This document shows, piece by piece, positions 1 to 13,086 of a stretch of DNA of 64,000 nucleotides. A program made the position numbers and the translations under genes. The notes beneath the pieces were generated by a model that did no database searches, was not told where the DNA came from, and saw only the letters and a list, made by a program, of their open reading frames with translations. The number at the start of each line of letters is the position of its first letter. Position 1 is the first letter of the stretch. The stretch is from Heterohyrax brucei. Lineage: Eukaryota > Chordata > Mammalia > Hyracoidea > Procaviidae. The stretch lies in contig CM053158.1 of the NCBI GenBank assembly GCA_028571685.1, positions 61,162,001 through 61,226,000 on the forward strand, written 5' to 3'.

Positions 1-2740
1 GCTTTGCTTTCAATCATCTAGATAATGACTACTCCAGACAGAAATAATTATCTAAATTTTTATACAATATAAGAAACTAATTCTATATGAAAACATGTTA
101 AATTCCTCGATGTTTTCAGAAACATCAATGCTTTTTGTTGTCATTGCTTTTTGTGTTTTGTGTTGCTGTCATACCCAGACTTTACTACCTAAAAAGAAAA
201 CCTATACAAGTAAATGTATCATGAATATTTAAAGTTTCTTTAATCTTTTTTTTTTACTCTGACAAGTTAAATATTACATCTTCAACCAATGTCATATATC
301 TTGGTTTAAAATGCTGAACTCATTATCTATTTAGTAAAATGATTTCTAAGTCAACACTTTATTGTACAATAACACATTTTAAGCAGAAAATAGATACCCA
401 TGAACAAAAGGGAAGAATATTTTTTTCTTCCCCAGTTTTAATAAACAGAGTCAACTTTCAGCTTTTACACTGCTTCTCTTTGCCTTCTCTGAACTGCTCT
501 CCTTTAGATCCCTTGATGGATCCATCAGCTTCCTTGAACAAGGATGGGTTAGGTAGGAATAGGTACAAATCATTTTTTTTAAAAAGTAGGTACAAAAACA
601 TTTTTTAAAACTTAAGCCAGTGATTAAACCAAGACTACAGTAATCTCTCAATTTGATTTCTCTAGCATCAAATGGCAAAGACCACAGTAAATAATGAAAA
701 TCGGTTTTTCTTCAAAATTGTCAAACAAGTGATCTTATTTACTATTACAACAAATGCTTCAACAGTCTTGATGATAACAGAGTGAGCTGGATAGTAGTTC
801 TCCCAAAAGTGACAGAGGAAAAGGCAGTAGATGCTGGCTTGAGAGTCTGCTATTGGTCTAAATTAAAAAGCCTTATTTCAGCACTATATTAAATAGAGAA
901 GATGATGAAAAATTCCATTTTCTAGTTAATAAAGTATTTTAACTTTTGAAATGATTTAACACTTTTTCAAGCTGATTATGTTTTCTTCAAAAGGCATCAC
1001 AGCACTTTAACTACTTAAAAGGACTAGCAAGGTAAAACTTCCACACATCAGTATGAAAAAGAGGTTTCTTCAATCCTGAGGTTAAGAATCTACAATTCTG
1101 GTACTTCTTCTCCATTACTATATAATAGACTAATGAGGCTGTTCTTTTGTACTTTTGTTAGCAACCAAATTTTATGAGAGCACGAACAAACAAGTCCTTA
1201 ATTACCTCATGTCTTACGTGACAAGGATTTTCCCTCTCAAAGAAATACAATGACAACATAAGTATTAAAAATTTACACTTAAAGTCAAGTCACATAAAAT
1301 TACAATATGCACCTAGTCCCGAGTTTAAAATGAAAATGTGTGCGTTAAAATCTTAAGGTTAAAAAAGTACATGTGAACACTGAAATAATTATTTGCAACA
1401 GGAAGGTTTAATTCTTAACTTCTACTAACACAATACAACCAGAAATAAATGACACACAAATGTAAACACAATTTATTTACCACTTTGATGCTCCAGAGGG
1501 CACTGCCAGAGAGCTGCCTGGGTTTAAAAATTTCCCGACCTTCTGTAATGTCTGGGGACCAGGAAAGTGGGCTCACTGTGCTATGGGTACTCCAAGCCCC
1601 CTAGGATATGGCAGGTGAGAAAACAGATGTATAAACTTCAGCAACATAAAAGGTCAAAGCCAGCAACTAAGGAATTTCAGAACAGTACAAACATACAGAC
1701 ATGTAGAAATTTAAGACAAATTGCTGCAAGGTAGGAAAAATAAGTATCTCACTTATTTGCAGCTACCATTCAATTATATGTTTTATTCTAGCCGAAGCAT
1801 CAGTACAATGAAGCACATTAAAAATCAAAGTTTACATGACATCAATACTCACTCAAGAACTATAATCACAGCACCAAAAAGTAAATAAAGGTCAATCAAA
1901 CTTTAAGAATTAACCCTGTAAGAAAACTACATGGCGATTATCTTTTTCTAACAACTATCACTTGAGATAATCTCAAAGAATGGTAGGTGTATCTATTGCT
2001 ATTAAACAAATTAGTTGCCAAAAAAAGAAAAAAAACAAACTGGTAACCAGAAACATGGGCAAATAATATACACATACACTTTAAAGTGTGGAAAGCTAGT
2101 TTTTAACCTTAAGATACAAATACCATTATAATCTTAGTGTTTATTTACACTTGTTTCAGTGACCATTAGTTGAGAGTTTTGATTTAGATTTAGGGGAATA
2201 AACACTACACTGAGATATATCCAAAAGACTACTTTGAAAAGTGAAGAAATGTTGAAGCAAATTGGTCTCAATTTGCTAATTAAAATGCCTAAAGTAGGTA
2301 ATTAATTTTACTAGAAGTGGTTATCTTATTAAAATAGTTAAAATTCAGGTATGTCATTCCCAAATGATTACATTCATCAGTAATCTGAACTAATCTGATG
2401 AAGATACTAAAGAGCATAAAGAAAAAGGTTTACTCCACAAAGGTAACGTTTTACAGAAAAACACAAATATCAAGGAAAAAAGAACCTATTTCGAATTCAG
2501 TAATCCAACAGGCATAATTTTATCAATTTAACCAAAATTTAAAATAAGTATATTGTACTTACCAGGTCTCTAGAATATTATCAAACAAGCAGTATCCTGA
2601 TAACCACATAAAAATACTGCTAGGAATTAAAATAATAAGTTGGAAATAAGAATTTTAATATTCTTTGATGGAGGGGAAATAGGTAATGAATAACAATCTT
2701 TTGAAAAATCCCACACAATAAAAAACAGTCTAGCTTCACT
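1..2740. other. Intron 14 DNA, no feature recognised
   Basis: AT-rich intronic sequence. Short open frames in it have no coding character and no recognisable domain. A slightly more GC-rich patch around 1480-1620 is not identifiable. I see no SINE, LINE or tandem repeat that I can name. Confidence 0.5.
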
Positions 2741-3695
2741 TTTAATCCACGAGCTCAAACCTCAAACACTTGAATTCAGCAAGCCCACAGATTCTACACA
2801 GCAACACTTTTTTACTCCCCAGGATTATTCTTACGCTTCTTTCAGAACCATCCAATCTCTAAGCTACCTCTTCCAACTGGTAGCCTTATCACTGAGAACA
2901 GTAACCACTGTTGGGTGAATTACCTCATTTCCCCATTATCAAATCTTCCTGCATCCACACCCACGTCTTTCTACCATGTCCAAGTCTTTGGTGACTACTA
3001 TGTTGCTAAAAGTTATTGCTCAATTTTTGGTTCACTCAAACCTGAAACAACTGATATACAATTATGTTAGACTCTGTATTAACAACCTGCTGGTGCTTCA
3101 GCTGTTCTTTCTCAGTCTCCTATGCAAGTTATTTTCCACACGACCTTAAAGCAACTGGTGTTTCCCAGGCCTGAAGCCTGGACAATTCTGTTCTTATACA
3201 CTGGCATCCTAAATGATTTTATCTATTATCCTGTATGCTGCTGACTCCCAGATACAAATTTCTAGTTTTAATCTCTTCTGAGATCTCTAAGTTGGCATGA
3301 TTTTCAACTTTCTTCTTAATCTTTACATTCTGTCACCCTAAGCCTCTCAGAAAACTGGGAGTCCACCTTTGATTATCAACCTCCCCCAACCCTGATCCCT
3401 TCAAATTTTTACTCCCATCATTTCTTGAATCAAAACCATCAGTAAATTTCAGTAATTTTTAGTTTCTCATTTTATTCCTATTCATTCTGTTTTGCATTTC
3501 CACTGCCAGTAGCCCAGCTCTGGACACCACCACCTATCAAAGAGCCTACTGCACCTGCATCTTCTCAAGCCTTTCTCCAAATAGCAACCAGAGTGACTTT
3601 CAGAAATATAAATCCAACCAAGTAATCCCCTATTTTAAGCTCTTCAACTGTTTCTCAGTGCACTTGAAATACAAAACCTTTGCCACTACCACTAA

Positions 3696-3846
3696 AACCC
3701 TGGTGGCATAGTGGTTAAGAGCTATGGCTGCTAAGCAAAATGTCAGCAGTTCAAATCCACCAAGCACTCCTTGAAAATTCTATGGGACAGTTCCACCCCA
3801 TCCTATAGGGTCACTATGAGCCGCAATCAATTCGATGGCAAAGCTA
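3696..3846 (+). repeat. AfroSINE, short form
   Basis: tRNA-derived head 'aaccctggtggcatagtgg', internal B-box-like 'gcagttcaaatccacc', then the 'tatagggtcactatgag' body and the 'caattcgatggca' end. It inserts into the L2-like fragment and is followed after a few bases by an RTE 3' end in the same orientation. Confidence 0.9.
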
Positions 3847-3849
3847 TCT

Positions 3850-4135
3850 TTGGCTACAGTCAGAACATGCCTTTGAAGTAAGGATGATGAGACTTTGTCT
3901 CACCTACTTGGAACATGTCATTGGAAGAGGGTGGTTCCTGAAAAAAAACATCATGCTTGGTAAAGTAGCATGTCTGTGGAAAAGATGTAGTCCCACAATG
4001 GGATGAAATAACACTGTATGCAACAATGGGATCAAACATATCAACGGCTATGAGGATGGCGCTATTCTGCTGCACACAGGGCTGCTATGAGAGAAATGAC
4101 TTGACAATACCTAACACCACCACCACTACTATCTA
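3850..4135 (+). mobile_element. RTE-type LINE, 3' end fragment
   Basis: Parallels the 3' end of the longer RTE copy near 55.98-56.24 kb: the 'gagactttgtctcacctac' / 'ggaacatgtc' / 'catcatgcttggtaaagtag' blocks in the same order, ending in 'acctaacaccaccacc'. It encodes only a decayed C-terminal piece of the reverse-transcriptase protein. 5'-truncated. Confidence 0.75.
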
Positions 4136-4965
4136 TCTCCAACAGTATCTTATGGGATTTGTCCTCCGTTAGTATGCTCTGGTTACTCCAGCTTTATTGC
4201 TATCCTTCAAATTATACCAAGCTCTTCAGCAATCAAGGCCTACTGACCCATAGTAACCCAGAACATTTCTCCACTACTCCATGTTTCCAATTCTTTTAAA
4301 AATGGCTGGCTTCTTATGACCCTTCAGGTACGGCCTTCCATTACTTCCTCACCAGAGATGCCTTTCATTAGCACCCCAGGTGAACTACCATCCCCCTTAC
4401 CATATCTTTAGCTTGCTCTCACGGCATCACAATTTGTGATTGTGCATATTTTATTGCCTATAATCATATTTAGCAGCAGAGAGTGATAACAAAAAAAACA
4501 TTTTAATTTGGTATTTTCATTAAATTTTCTGAGACTATTTGACTACTGTATCTCTTAAATTCCCTTTGAGTGATCATTTAATGGTATGTCAGTAGATCTA
4601 AAACCATAGAAGTTGTACTCTACAATGAAACACTGAATAATTTTATTTCAGAAATAGGACTTTTTTTTATGGTGACTGTGTGCTATTCATCATAATTTAA
4701 AAGCCAGTTTTGATGCCAAAATTGTACCTCACATTTCAGAAACAACTTACATTTCATAGAACGCAGGGATTTACCAATCAGAAATGTATGGAATCCAATT
4801 CAGGGCTAACTAAAAAACTATTCAACTACTGTGAAAAACTTATAAAATAAAAACTGGGATAGTTAAGACACTGGAATACAATTACATGAAATTTTATACA
4901 TCTAAAGAAATACTATGATTATATTTACACAGTTTGACAAGAAATGTATTAGCTAGTCTATTCTT

Positions 4966-5137
4966 TGGAAACCCTGCTGGTACAGTGGTTAAGTGCTACA
5001 TCTGCTAATCAAAAAGTCAGCAGTTCAAATTTGCTAGGTGCTCCTTGGACACTCTATGGGGCAATTCTAGTCTAATCTATAGGGCCACTATGAGTCAGAA
5101 CTGACCGGATGGCAGTAAGTTTGGGTCTTTTGGTTGT
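4966..5137 (+). repeat. AfroSINE, short form
   Basis: Begins 'ggaaaccctgctggtacagt', continues through 'gtcagcagttcaaatttgc' and 'tatagggccactatgagtca', ends near 'gatggcagtaagtttgg'. Complete head-to-tail, moderately diverged. Confidence 0.9.
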
Positions 5138-5186
5138 ACTCTATTTTTCACACTCTGTGACAAAAATACAGCTATAGTTATCAAAG

Positions 5187-5275
5187 CAGCCCTCGTTGCA
5201 CAATGGTTAAACAGTTGGCTGCTGATGAAAAAACTAGCTGTGTGAACCACTCCTACTATATACGCTTTTCAAGTC
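5187..5275 (+). repeat. Degraded AfroSINE head
   Basis: 'gcagccctcgttgcacaatg' and 'gttggctgctgatgaaaa' resemble the AfroSINE head; the remainder is too diverged to follow. Uncertain. Confidence 0.45.
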
Positions 5276-6149
5276 AGAGAAGCCCTGCTCTAAACCACTG
5301 TGAGACCATGGTTTTAAACAGAAGCATGTGTAACCCTTACTGTTGCCCAAACTAAACACATATATAAGGTTAGAAGCACTTCTCTTAAGTGGTTTTTTGG
5401 AAATGAAGACTTTTCCAAAACCACTGCTAGCACCAACCGAATGTATATTCTGAAATTACTGAGGGCTGAAACTTCTAACAGCTATTTCTTTACTTTGAAA
5501 ATATTTAATCAAAACATGATCCAGGACTACTGTCTTACTGTGTTTAATGTTGAATTTAGTATACTATACGAGACTTGTGACTTGTTGGTGTAAAAAGTAT
5601 TCTTTAAGTCATAAAACCGTTGGCTGCTGCAGTTCCCATAAACACATAATCAAATATATTACCAAAAGGGAAAATTATCAGAGACTAATATAGCTTACTA
5701 GTTTAATTTACCTGATAAATTAGCATTAAAGCAGAAAAGAGCTTAATATCAATTGTTGAAGGGGTTAAAGAAATTTTCTTGAAATCTAATTTTGTCTCTG
5801 ATCATCAGGTCTTTCTCCTGTTGAGCCACTGCATGGGTGTAAACAACCTACTGGTTAGCAGCCAAACACATCTAGACTGATGTATGAGGCTTGAAAGTCT
5901 GACTAAACACACTCACAGGTAATACTGAAGTTACCAGTCTACAGCCTACAGTTTTTGAGTACTAAGATTTTAGTCTTTATTTCCAGAAAATGTGCATAAG
6001 CCTGAAAGCCTGAGTTCAGTTCTCTTTCTAGCCTCCTCTTGGTTTGCCATATTATCTGATGTTTTTATCTACTGCAGTACATACCACACATACTGTATTT
6101 AGTAGGTGATTTACCTGTCTATATCTCAGATTAGTCTGAAAGGTCAATA

Positions 6150-8700
6150 TTACTGTAAGCATGGAATTTACATTATCCAGAACAGAGAGAGACACTTAAG
6201 TACACAATATCCTTCAGTGTTTCAGACCTTTTTCACTTCTAATAACCAAGGCTATATCCTCTGCATAATGTACGCTGTTACTCTTTTTTCAGTCCTGAAG
6301 CCTCTTTCTTCACATAGTCTAGCTTCTCAAATTATTTGCTCACATACAGATTCAAAAGATACGGTGTCAAGATACAACCCTGATGCACACCTTTCCTGAC
6401 TTTAAATCATGCTGTGTCCTTGTTCTCTTCATACAACAGATCCAAATACACATTCTTTATGTGCACAACTAAGTGTTCTGAAATTCCTGTTTCACGCAGT
6501 GTTATCCATAATTTGTTATACTCCACTCAGTCAAATGCCTTTGCACAGTCAGTGAAACACAGGTAAAACATCGTTCTGGTATTCTCTGCTTTCAGCCAGT
6601 ATCCATCTGATGTCAGCAATGATTTCCCTGGTTCCATGTCTTCTACTGAATCCAGCTGGAATTTCTGGCAGTTCCCTGTTAATATACTGTTGCACTCACT
6701 TCTGAATGATCTTTAACAAAATTTTACTTGCATGTGATACTAACGATATTGTTCCGTAAGTTCTGCATTCGGTTGGACTACTTTTCTTCAGAATAGGCAT
6801 AAATACAGATCTCTTTCAGTCAGTTGGCCAGGCATTTGTCTTCCAAATTTTTTGGCATAGGCATGGGGGCACTTCCAGTGTTACATTCATTTGTTGAAAC
6901 ATCTCAGTTGGTATTCCACCAATTCCTGGACTCGTGTTTTTTGCCAATGCTTTCAACGCAGCTTCAACTTCTTCCTTCAGTACGATCAGTACCTGATCAT
7001 TTGCCACCTCTTGAAATCATTGAATATCGACCAATTCTTTCTGGCTTAATGACTATATTCTCCTTTCATCTTCTTTTGATAATTCTTGAGTCATTTAATA
7101 TCTTCCTCAGAGAATCCTTCACTATTGCAACTCGAAGCTTGATTTTTTTCCTCAGTTCTTTCAGCTTGAAAAATGCAGAGCATGCTCTACCCTTTTGGTT
7201 TTCTATTTCTAGCTCTTTGCACATATTATAATACTTTATTCTGTCTTCTTGAGATGTCCTTTGAAATCTTCTGTTCAGTTCTTTTACTTCGCCATTCTTT
7301 CCTTTTGCTTTAGCTGCTTGACATTCAAGAGCAAGTTTCAGAGTCTCTTCTGACATCCAGTTTGGTCTTCTCTTTCTTTCCTTTCTTTTTAATGACCTCT
7401 TACTTCCTTATGAACGATGTTTTTGATGTCACTCCACGGATCATCTGGTCTTTGGTCATTAGTGTTCAACCCATCAAGTCTGTTCTTGAGATGATCTCTA
7501 AACTCAGGTGGGATATACTCAAGGTCGTACTTTGGCTCTCAGGGACTTTTTCTAATTTTCTTCAGTCTCATTCTGAACTTGCATGTGAGCAATTGATCGT
7601 CTGCACTACAGTCAGCCATCTGGTCTTGTTCTGACTGCTGATATTGAGCTTTTCCATCTTTTTTCCCACAGATATAGTTGATCTGATTCCTGTGTATTCC
7701 ATATGGCAAGGTATATGTGTGTAGCTGCCAAGTAAGTTGTTTAAAAAAGGTATTTGCAATGGAAGAAGTCACTGGTCTTGCAAAATTGTGTCATGCGATC
7801 TCCAGCATCATTTCTATCACCAAGGCCTTATTTTTTAACTACCAATTTTTCTTGTTTCCAACTTTTGTACTCCAATCACCAGTAATAATCAATGCATCCT
7901 GATGGCATGTTTGATTTCGGACTGTAGAATGTGATAAACATCTTCAATTTCTTCATCTTTTGCCTTAGTGGCTGGTGTGTAAATCTAAATAACAGTCGCA
8001 TTAACTGGCTTTCCTTGTAGGCATATGGACATCATCCTATCACTAACAACACTGTACTTCAGGACAGATCCTGAAATGTTCTTTCTGACAATTAACACAA
8101 CATCATTCCTCTTCAAGTTTTCATTCTAAGCATAGTAGACTGTATGACTGTCCAATTCAGAATGGCCAATAGTGGTTCATTTCAGCCCACTAATACTTAG
8201 GATATTGATGTTTATGTGTTCCATTTCATTTTCGATGATTTCCAATTTTCCTAGATTCATACTTTGTACATTCCACATTCCAGTTATTAAAGAATGTCTG
8301 CAGCTGTTTCTTCCCATTTTGGGTTATGCCATATCAGCAAATGAAGGTTCCAAAGGCTTTACTACATCTATCCATGTCATTAAGGTAGACTCTACTTTGA
8401 GGAGGCAGCTCTTCAGCAGTTGTCTTTTGAGTGCCTTTCAATCTGGGAACTCCCTTTCTAGCACTGTATCTGACTATGTTCCGCTGCTAGTCATACAGTT
8501 TTTACTGCCCAATTCTTTTTCAGAAGTACACTTCTAGGTCCTTCTTCTGAGTCTGTCTTAGTTTGGAAGCTTAGCTGAAACCTGTCCACCATGAGTGACT
8601 CTGCTGGTATCTGAATACTTGGTGGCATAGCTTCCAGCACCACAACAACACACAAGCCCTAACAACAGACAGACAAGCGGAGGCTGCATTTTTCAGTCAC
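6150..8700 (-). mobile_element. RTE-type LINE, antisense, 5' end to RT domain
   Basis: Read on the minus strand from about 8700 downward, this holds a 5' untranslated part, an EEP endonuclease-like stretch near 8300-7600 ('GMWNVQSMNLGKLEIIENEM' at its start, 'IYTPATKAKDEEIEDV' further on), a linker with 'SEETLKLALECQAAKAKGK', and RT pieces including 'LKALAKNTSPGIGGIPTEMF' and 'GCILTPYLLNLY'. Frames are broken by many stops and shifts. The part downstream of the RT motif, and the 3' tail, cannot be followed below about 6150. It resembles RTE/BovB-class LINEs such as the one described from elephant. It encodes no functional protein now. Confidence 0.85.
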
Positions 8701-8724
8701 CTAAAATGCTTTGCCTGACACGGT

Positions 8725-9020
8725 CCAATATGGTAGTTCCTAGCCATGTATGGCTATGGAGCACTTGAATTGTAGCTACTGAAACTTGAGCTCTAACTAT
8801 AAACCACAAACTAGATGACACTTATGTGAAAAAAGAATTAAAATATCTCATTAAGAAACTGTATACCGATTAAATGCTGAAATACTGTTTTTAATATATT
8901 GAGTTAAAATATACTAAAATTTATTTCATCCGCTTTTTATTTTTTAATATCACTACTAGAAAATATAAATTTACATATATAAAGCTTGCATTATATTTCT
9001 ATTAGACAGCACTGGGTTAA
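8725..9020. mobile_element. hAT-like MITE, ~295 bp
   Basis: One end reads 'ggtccaatatggtagttcc' and the other 'tctattagacagcactggg'; the termini are imperfectly inverted around a 'gtccaata' core. A second copy at 39290-39645 shares the internal blocks 'gagcacttgaattgtagcta', 'attgagttaaaatatac' and 'tagaaaatataaatttaca' in order. Non-autonomous, no coding capacity. I recognise it as an old mammalian medium-reiterated DNA element but will not name the family. Confidence 0.6.
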
Positions 9021-11313
9021 CCTTGTCCTGGCTAATATATCTCCAGAATACACTGGAAAATCCAGTAATTAACCATCACATCACAATTTAATGAAAAACA
9101 AGGAAAATCTGAAAGACTAAAAGTATTCATTTACTCTTTAAATGAGTTATTAGAAAAACTAATGTAATACTAAAAAACTGTTTGGACAAATATAAGGATC
9201 TGAATACTACAAAACAGAAACAAAACTTAAACTACCTAAACCTACAGTTCTTTGGTTAGGATGTTTTCACCAAAATGGTCAAGACCAAAGAACTGATACC
9301 ATTAAGGAAAATACAGAAAACAGTACTGATGCTGACAGTCAACCAATAACTAGAGGAAAGCAAAGAAACTCATTTACATCACAACCAGCATCACAAAACT
9401 CCATCTCGTTTAATAGCTACCCCTAATCACTAAGAATCTACAAAAAGAAACACTAAATAAAACCAGAAACATAACAAAGGAATGCTAGATATCATAGAAA
9501 CTATAATAAGAATTCTGGACTTCAGCATTTCCAATACAAGGTATCAATACTTCTGTTTAGTTACATACTATTTCCCCCAAACAATGGCTCCAGTGCCTAA
9601 ACTAATAAGAATGGAAGGAAGAGCTGTCTTTTTCTAATTAATATTCCCCACAACAAAAGTATTTTAGTGAGCCATGAACTACCAAGAGAAGGGTGATTCC
9701 TACACAACTAAAACCCAGCATGGAAGACTAAAAGCCAACAAGGGATGTAATATATAGCCTACAATTAGCTTACTGAGATTAGTATCTTTGGGTATATTCT
9801 TTTTTCAACTGCATTCGTGAAGGCCTATTTAGCAGCAACAATAGCAGCAAATGATACTGAAGTGATGAAAGAGTGGTAACTAAACAGAAAGTAAAGTATT
9901 ACCAAAAGTAGGAACTGAAAGAGGATACAGCAAAAACAAGCACAAAGTGAGTCTGGAAGAAAACACACTCTCTCACTCACTCTCACCATTTCTCTCTCTC
10001 TCTCTCTCTCTCAACATAATTTAATAGAAAAATATTCCCTATATATAGTTTCTCAGTTAAGTGAAACTGAAGTCTTTAAATAAAGAGGAGTTTAAGATTC
10101 AACAGGAATATTTAATATTTAAAGGATGTGAATATCTGAAACAAAAGTAACTTTGAGATTCAAATTCCCATTTCTAAACAGAATAAAAACTACACCTCAT
10201 AACACTATAAAACAAGAAGAAAAAACACCAGTAAAATTCAACTTAAATTTACTGAGGAGGAGGAAAACAGGTTTGAGAAGGAAACTCTCTCTTGAGAAAA
10301 CAGAAAATAAACAGTAAGGAAACTATTCAAAATTACAGAAAGGTTAGCTACAAAGTGTTTTACTCCCCTGCATTTATCTTTGTCATGGAGAAACAGCTAA
10401 ATCCCATGCAGCAACTACATATTTCATTCTAGATAAGTGCCGTATTATTGAGGACATTAATTTTTACATTAAAATCAAATCACATTTTCTCTAAGTGACC
10501 TTACAATTCCAAAATGAGATGATCAAAGTCAACATATTATTCCTATCTAAAAAAGAAATGCAAACTTTAAGAACTGGAAACAAATTTAAAATACGAGACA
10601 ATTACTATTGTGATTAAACAATTCTGCAATGTTTGATATCTTGCTGTTTTACAAAACATTTCTGAAAGCAATGATTTTGTAGAATCAAAAGTAATTCTTA
10701 GCTACAGTATCTTCACTTTGTCATGTACCCGGCACACTAGTTAAAACAAGCAGAGTAAGTGCTCCCTTCACTTACTGAACATCAACAATACAATGGTAGT
10801 TTTCCATAAAACTACTGAAAAAAATGTTAACTTTAAAAAAAAATTCCACAAAAGTTATCAATTAGTATAAAAATCAAAACAAGGTATCTTCCAGTGTGAA
10901 AAATTCCCTTGGTATGATAGTTATGAGGCTTAAAATATATGCAATGACTAATATCAATAAGTAAATATTAGGAGGAAAAACAAATGCTGGTTACTGTATA
11001 CCAAAACTATACTTTTTTAAAGGATCTCTTGTTTGACACAGAACTAAAAGTTTTAAAGACTGTTTCTACAGAAGCTGTAGTCAAACAGGTCACATTTTAT
11101 GTTCCAATTAAGCTGCAATCACAAATTCCTTCAAGTTTAAAAAATTAATTCATCAGCATTTAAGAAACAACCAAAACAAATACAAATCAACTTTATAGTA
11201 TGTGTATATAATTCTACTTCAGGACAGTAAAAGTTGCCCTTCAAACCAAAGCTATACATTACACTTTAAGTGTTCCAACATCTTTTTTGTCAGCACCATT
11301 AAAATTACCCTAC
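9021..11313. other. Intron 14 DNA next to exon 14, nothing recognised
   Basis: AT-rich intronic sequence with a TC microsatellite at 9967-10011. I see no exon-like or repeat-like signal that I can name; short frames are chance. Confidence 0.5.
9967..10011. repeat. (TC)n microsatellite
   Basis: Interrupted at first (ctctctcactcactctcacc), then an uninterrupted run of about ten TC units up to 10011. Confidence 0.9.
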
Positions 11314-12026
11314 CTGTTTGGATCGAGGTCTACCAGGAGAAAACTTTCTTTTGGTAATAGCTGGTTTACCCATGCCAATTTTTGGAGTGACTGAGATGTA
11401 AGTTGTTGGCATGATGCTCCTAGAAGAACTGAGAGCTGAAGGGTAACTATGCAGCATGTCATGTGAAGGCAAGTCTGAAGAAAGAAGTGGAGAGGAAGAC
11501 ACATCTGCCTTGTTTATGTCTGCTGCTGATGAAACTGATGGCTCTGTCCCAGACGGTAACTTTAAAGATGAGTCTCCCTGGCATGAACTATCTTTTACAT
11601 AACCCTTGACTGCAGGAGTCATTTCAAACTCAATAAACCTAGTGGAAGGTTCAGAATTTTTTTTCTGTTGCATTTCTTCTCGTAACCTTTCTGTAGGCAA
11701 CTGTTCTTCAAAGCACAAAGAAGTACTTTCTTTAGATGGGGGCATTAAGATTTCTGGTGGAAGAGAGACAGGTTCAGTGGTTAATTTTGGAGGCTTTGAT
11801 TCTTCTGGGGATGCCACCATCTGAGGTTCCTCTGATAAGCACAGTTTTTCTTGCTGCACAATGTTCTGGTGTGCAAAGATTTCAGTGTTTTCTGTCACTT
11901 CCATTTTGTTTTCATTTTGAACTTCATCACAAATATCCATTACTTTAGAACACAGTTCCAGTTTTTCATTAACTTCATGAGAAATTAAATTTTCCAACTT
12001 CAGATTCATTTTATTTTCAGATGATT
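11314..12026 (-). CDS. KMT2C: KMT2C exon 14 (large linker exon with AT-hook-like end)
   Basis: A 713-bp exon on the minus strand. The acceptor is 'ccaaattttatag' before AATCATCTG; the donor is CCAAACAG then gtaggg. It has 2 bases plus 237 codons open and ends on a codon boundary. The protein is acidic and Ser/Glu/Pro-rich ('NKMEVTENTEIFAHQ' near the start, 'SSDLPSHDMLHSYPSALSSS' later) and ends 'KPAITKRKFSPGRPRSKQ'. That GRPR core in a basic context is AT-hook-like. From memory of the human protein, the last ~60 residues are nearly identical, whereas the first ~150 differ at many positions, as expected for a disordered linker between PHD clusters. A methionine early in the exon opens a 234-residue frame, but this is an internal exon and not a gene start. 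Confidence 0.96.
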
Positions 12027-13086
12027 CTATAAAATTTGGAATATTAGTTAATGTACATACATTTTAAAATTTCTAACCATAAATACAGGAAATTAATAAT
12101 ATATTAATCACTCCTGATGTTTCATAGCTTAACAATAACTGGGTTTGGTGAAGGGAGTTTAAAAACATCCTACTGGTTAAACCATGACTTAAACTGGAAA
12201 GAATTCATCAAGAATGACTATTAACAATACAATTCAAATATATATAACTATTAATTTATAGATTACATCAGTCTCAGATCAGAAAACTTTATAAAAGCAT
12301 GGCTTTAAAAGAATCCCTCAGGTTTAAGGCAATTTCCAGCAAAAATATTAAGATAAAAGTAACCACTAATATATACATACTGTTTTAATGCTTGAGTATC
12401 TACCAAAGGACTGAAAATTACGTGTAGGCAAAGTTGGCAAAGTTATCACCCTCACTTTACAGCTAGAAAAATGAGGTTCAATGATATCATATGAAGTGAC
12501 ATCAAAGTGAAGATTACACATTGATATTTTTCAACAGCAGGCACCCTAAATGTAATAAAGATCCTGTATATTCGAATGTGTAACAAGCAAAAATAGAAAA
12601 GATTTACTAACTAAAAAACTACTCTGCTAACTGTACCCACCAACGTACTAAATAATTTTTTTTTTTAATATAACTCTTGTTTTTCCCCATTGTTTACAAC
12701 CTAAGGAGACTAATCTTATTTAGCAAGCCATTAAACTTACTTGGATATCAAGACTAGAAATGAAGATAAAGGAACAACATCAGGTAGTACAAAATATTTT
12801 TTAAATGTTTAAATGTTTTACAAATAATTACAAAAGTAAATGATTAAAAAAAAGATTTTAAGCTAAATACATGTAATGAGGAATGAATTCTTAAGGGTTT
12901 AAAACGAAGAGTACCATCATTTGAGTGACTCAGGTGAAACATACTTTTCAGGATGCCACATGAAGCCTACATTATGTGCTAACAGAAGATTAACAACTTA
13001 AAAATCTCACTGGCAGAGAAGAATATGTGAATTCCACATAAAAACCACAAGTGTATTCTTCCTTCTCTATTTTAAAATTCTTTAAT
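12027..13086. other. Intron 13 DNA, nothing firm
   Basis: AT-rich. A weak MIR-like patch (antisense wording) may lie at 12430-12590. No exon signal between exons 13 and 14 was found. Confidence 0.4.

Larger units (their letters stand above)
2740..4440 (+). repeat. Old L2-like LINE fragment, split by AfroSINE and RTE
   Basis: Pyrimidine-rich text at 3560-3690 (cagcaaccagagtgacttt-like, then the 'ctcttcaactg' block) and at 4320-4430 (ccttccattacttcctcacc) resembles the 3' part of mammalian L2 LINEs on the plus strand. The two halves are separated by the AfroSINE at 3696 and the RTE tail at 3850, so those are later insertions. No open frame remains. The family call rests on remembered L2 wording; boundaries are approximate. 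Confidence 0.5.

Noticed and set aside
3696-3760. tRNA gene suggested by A-box and B-box-like motifs
   Set aside because: The motifs belong to the tRNA-derived head of AfroSINE, repeated about thirty times here; no cloverleaf with an acceptor stem can be drawn.
11305-12009. 234-residue frame as an independent gene
   Set aside because: It is KMT2C exon 14 read past its donor; the Met is internal, and the splice sites and phases fit the exon model.
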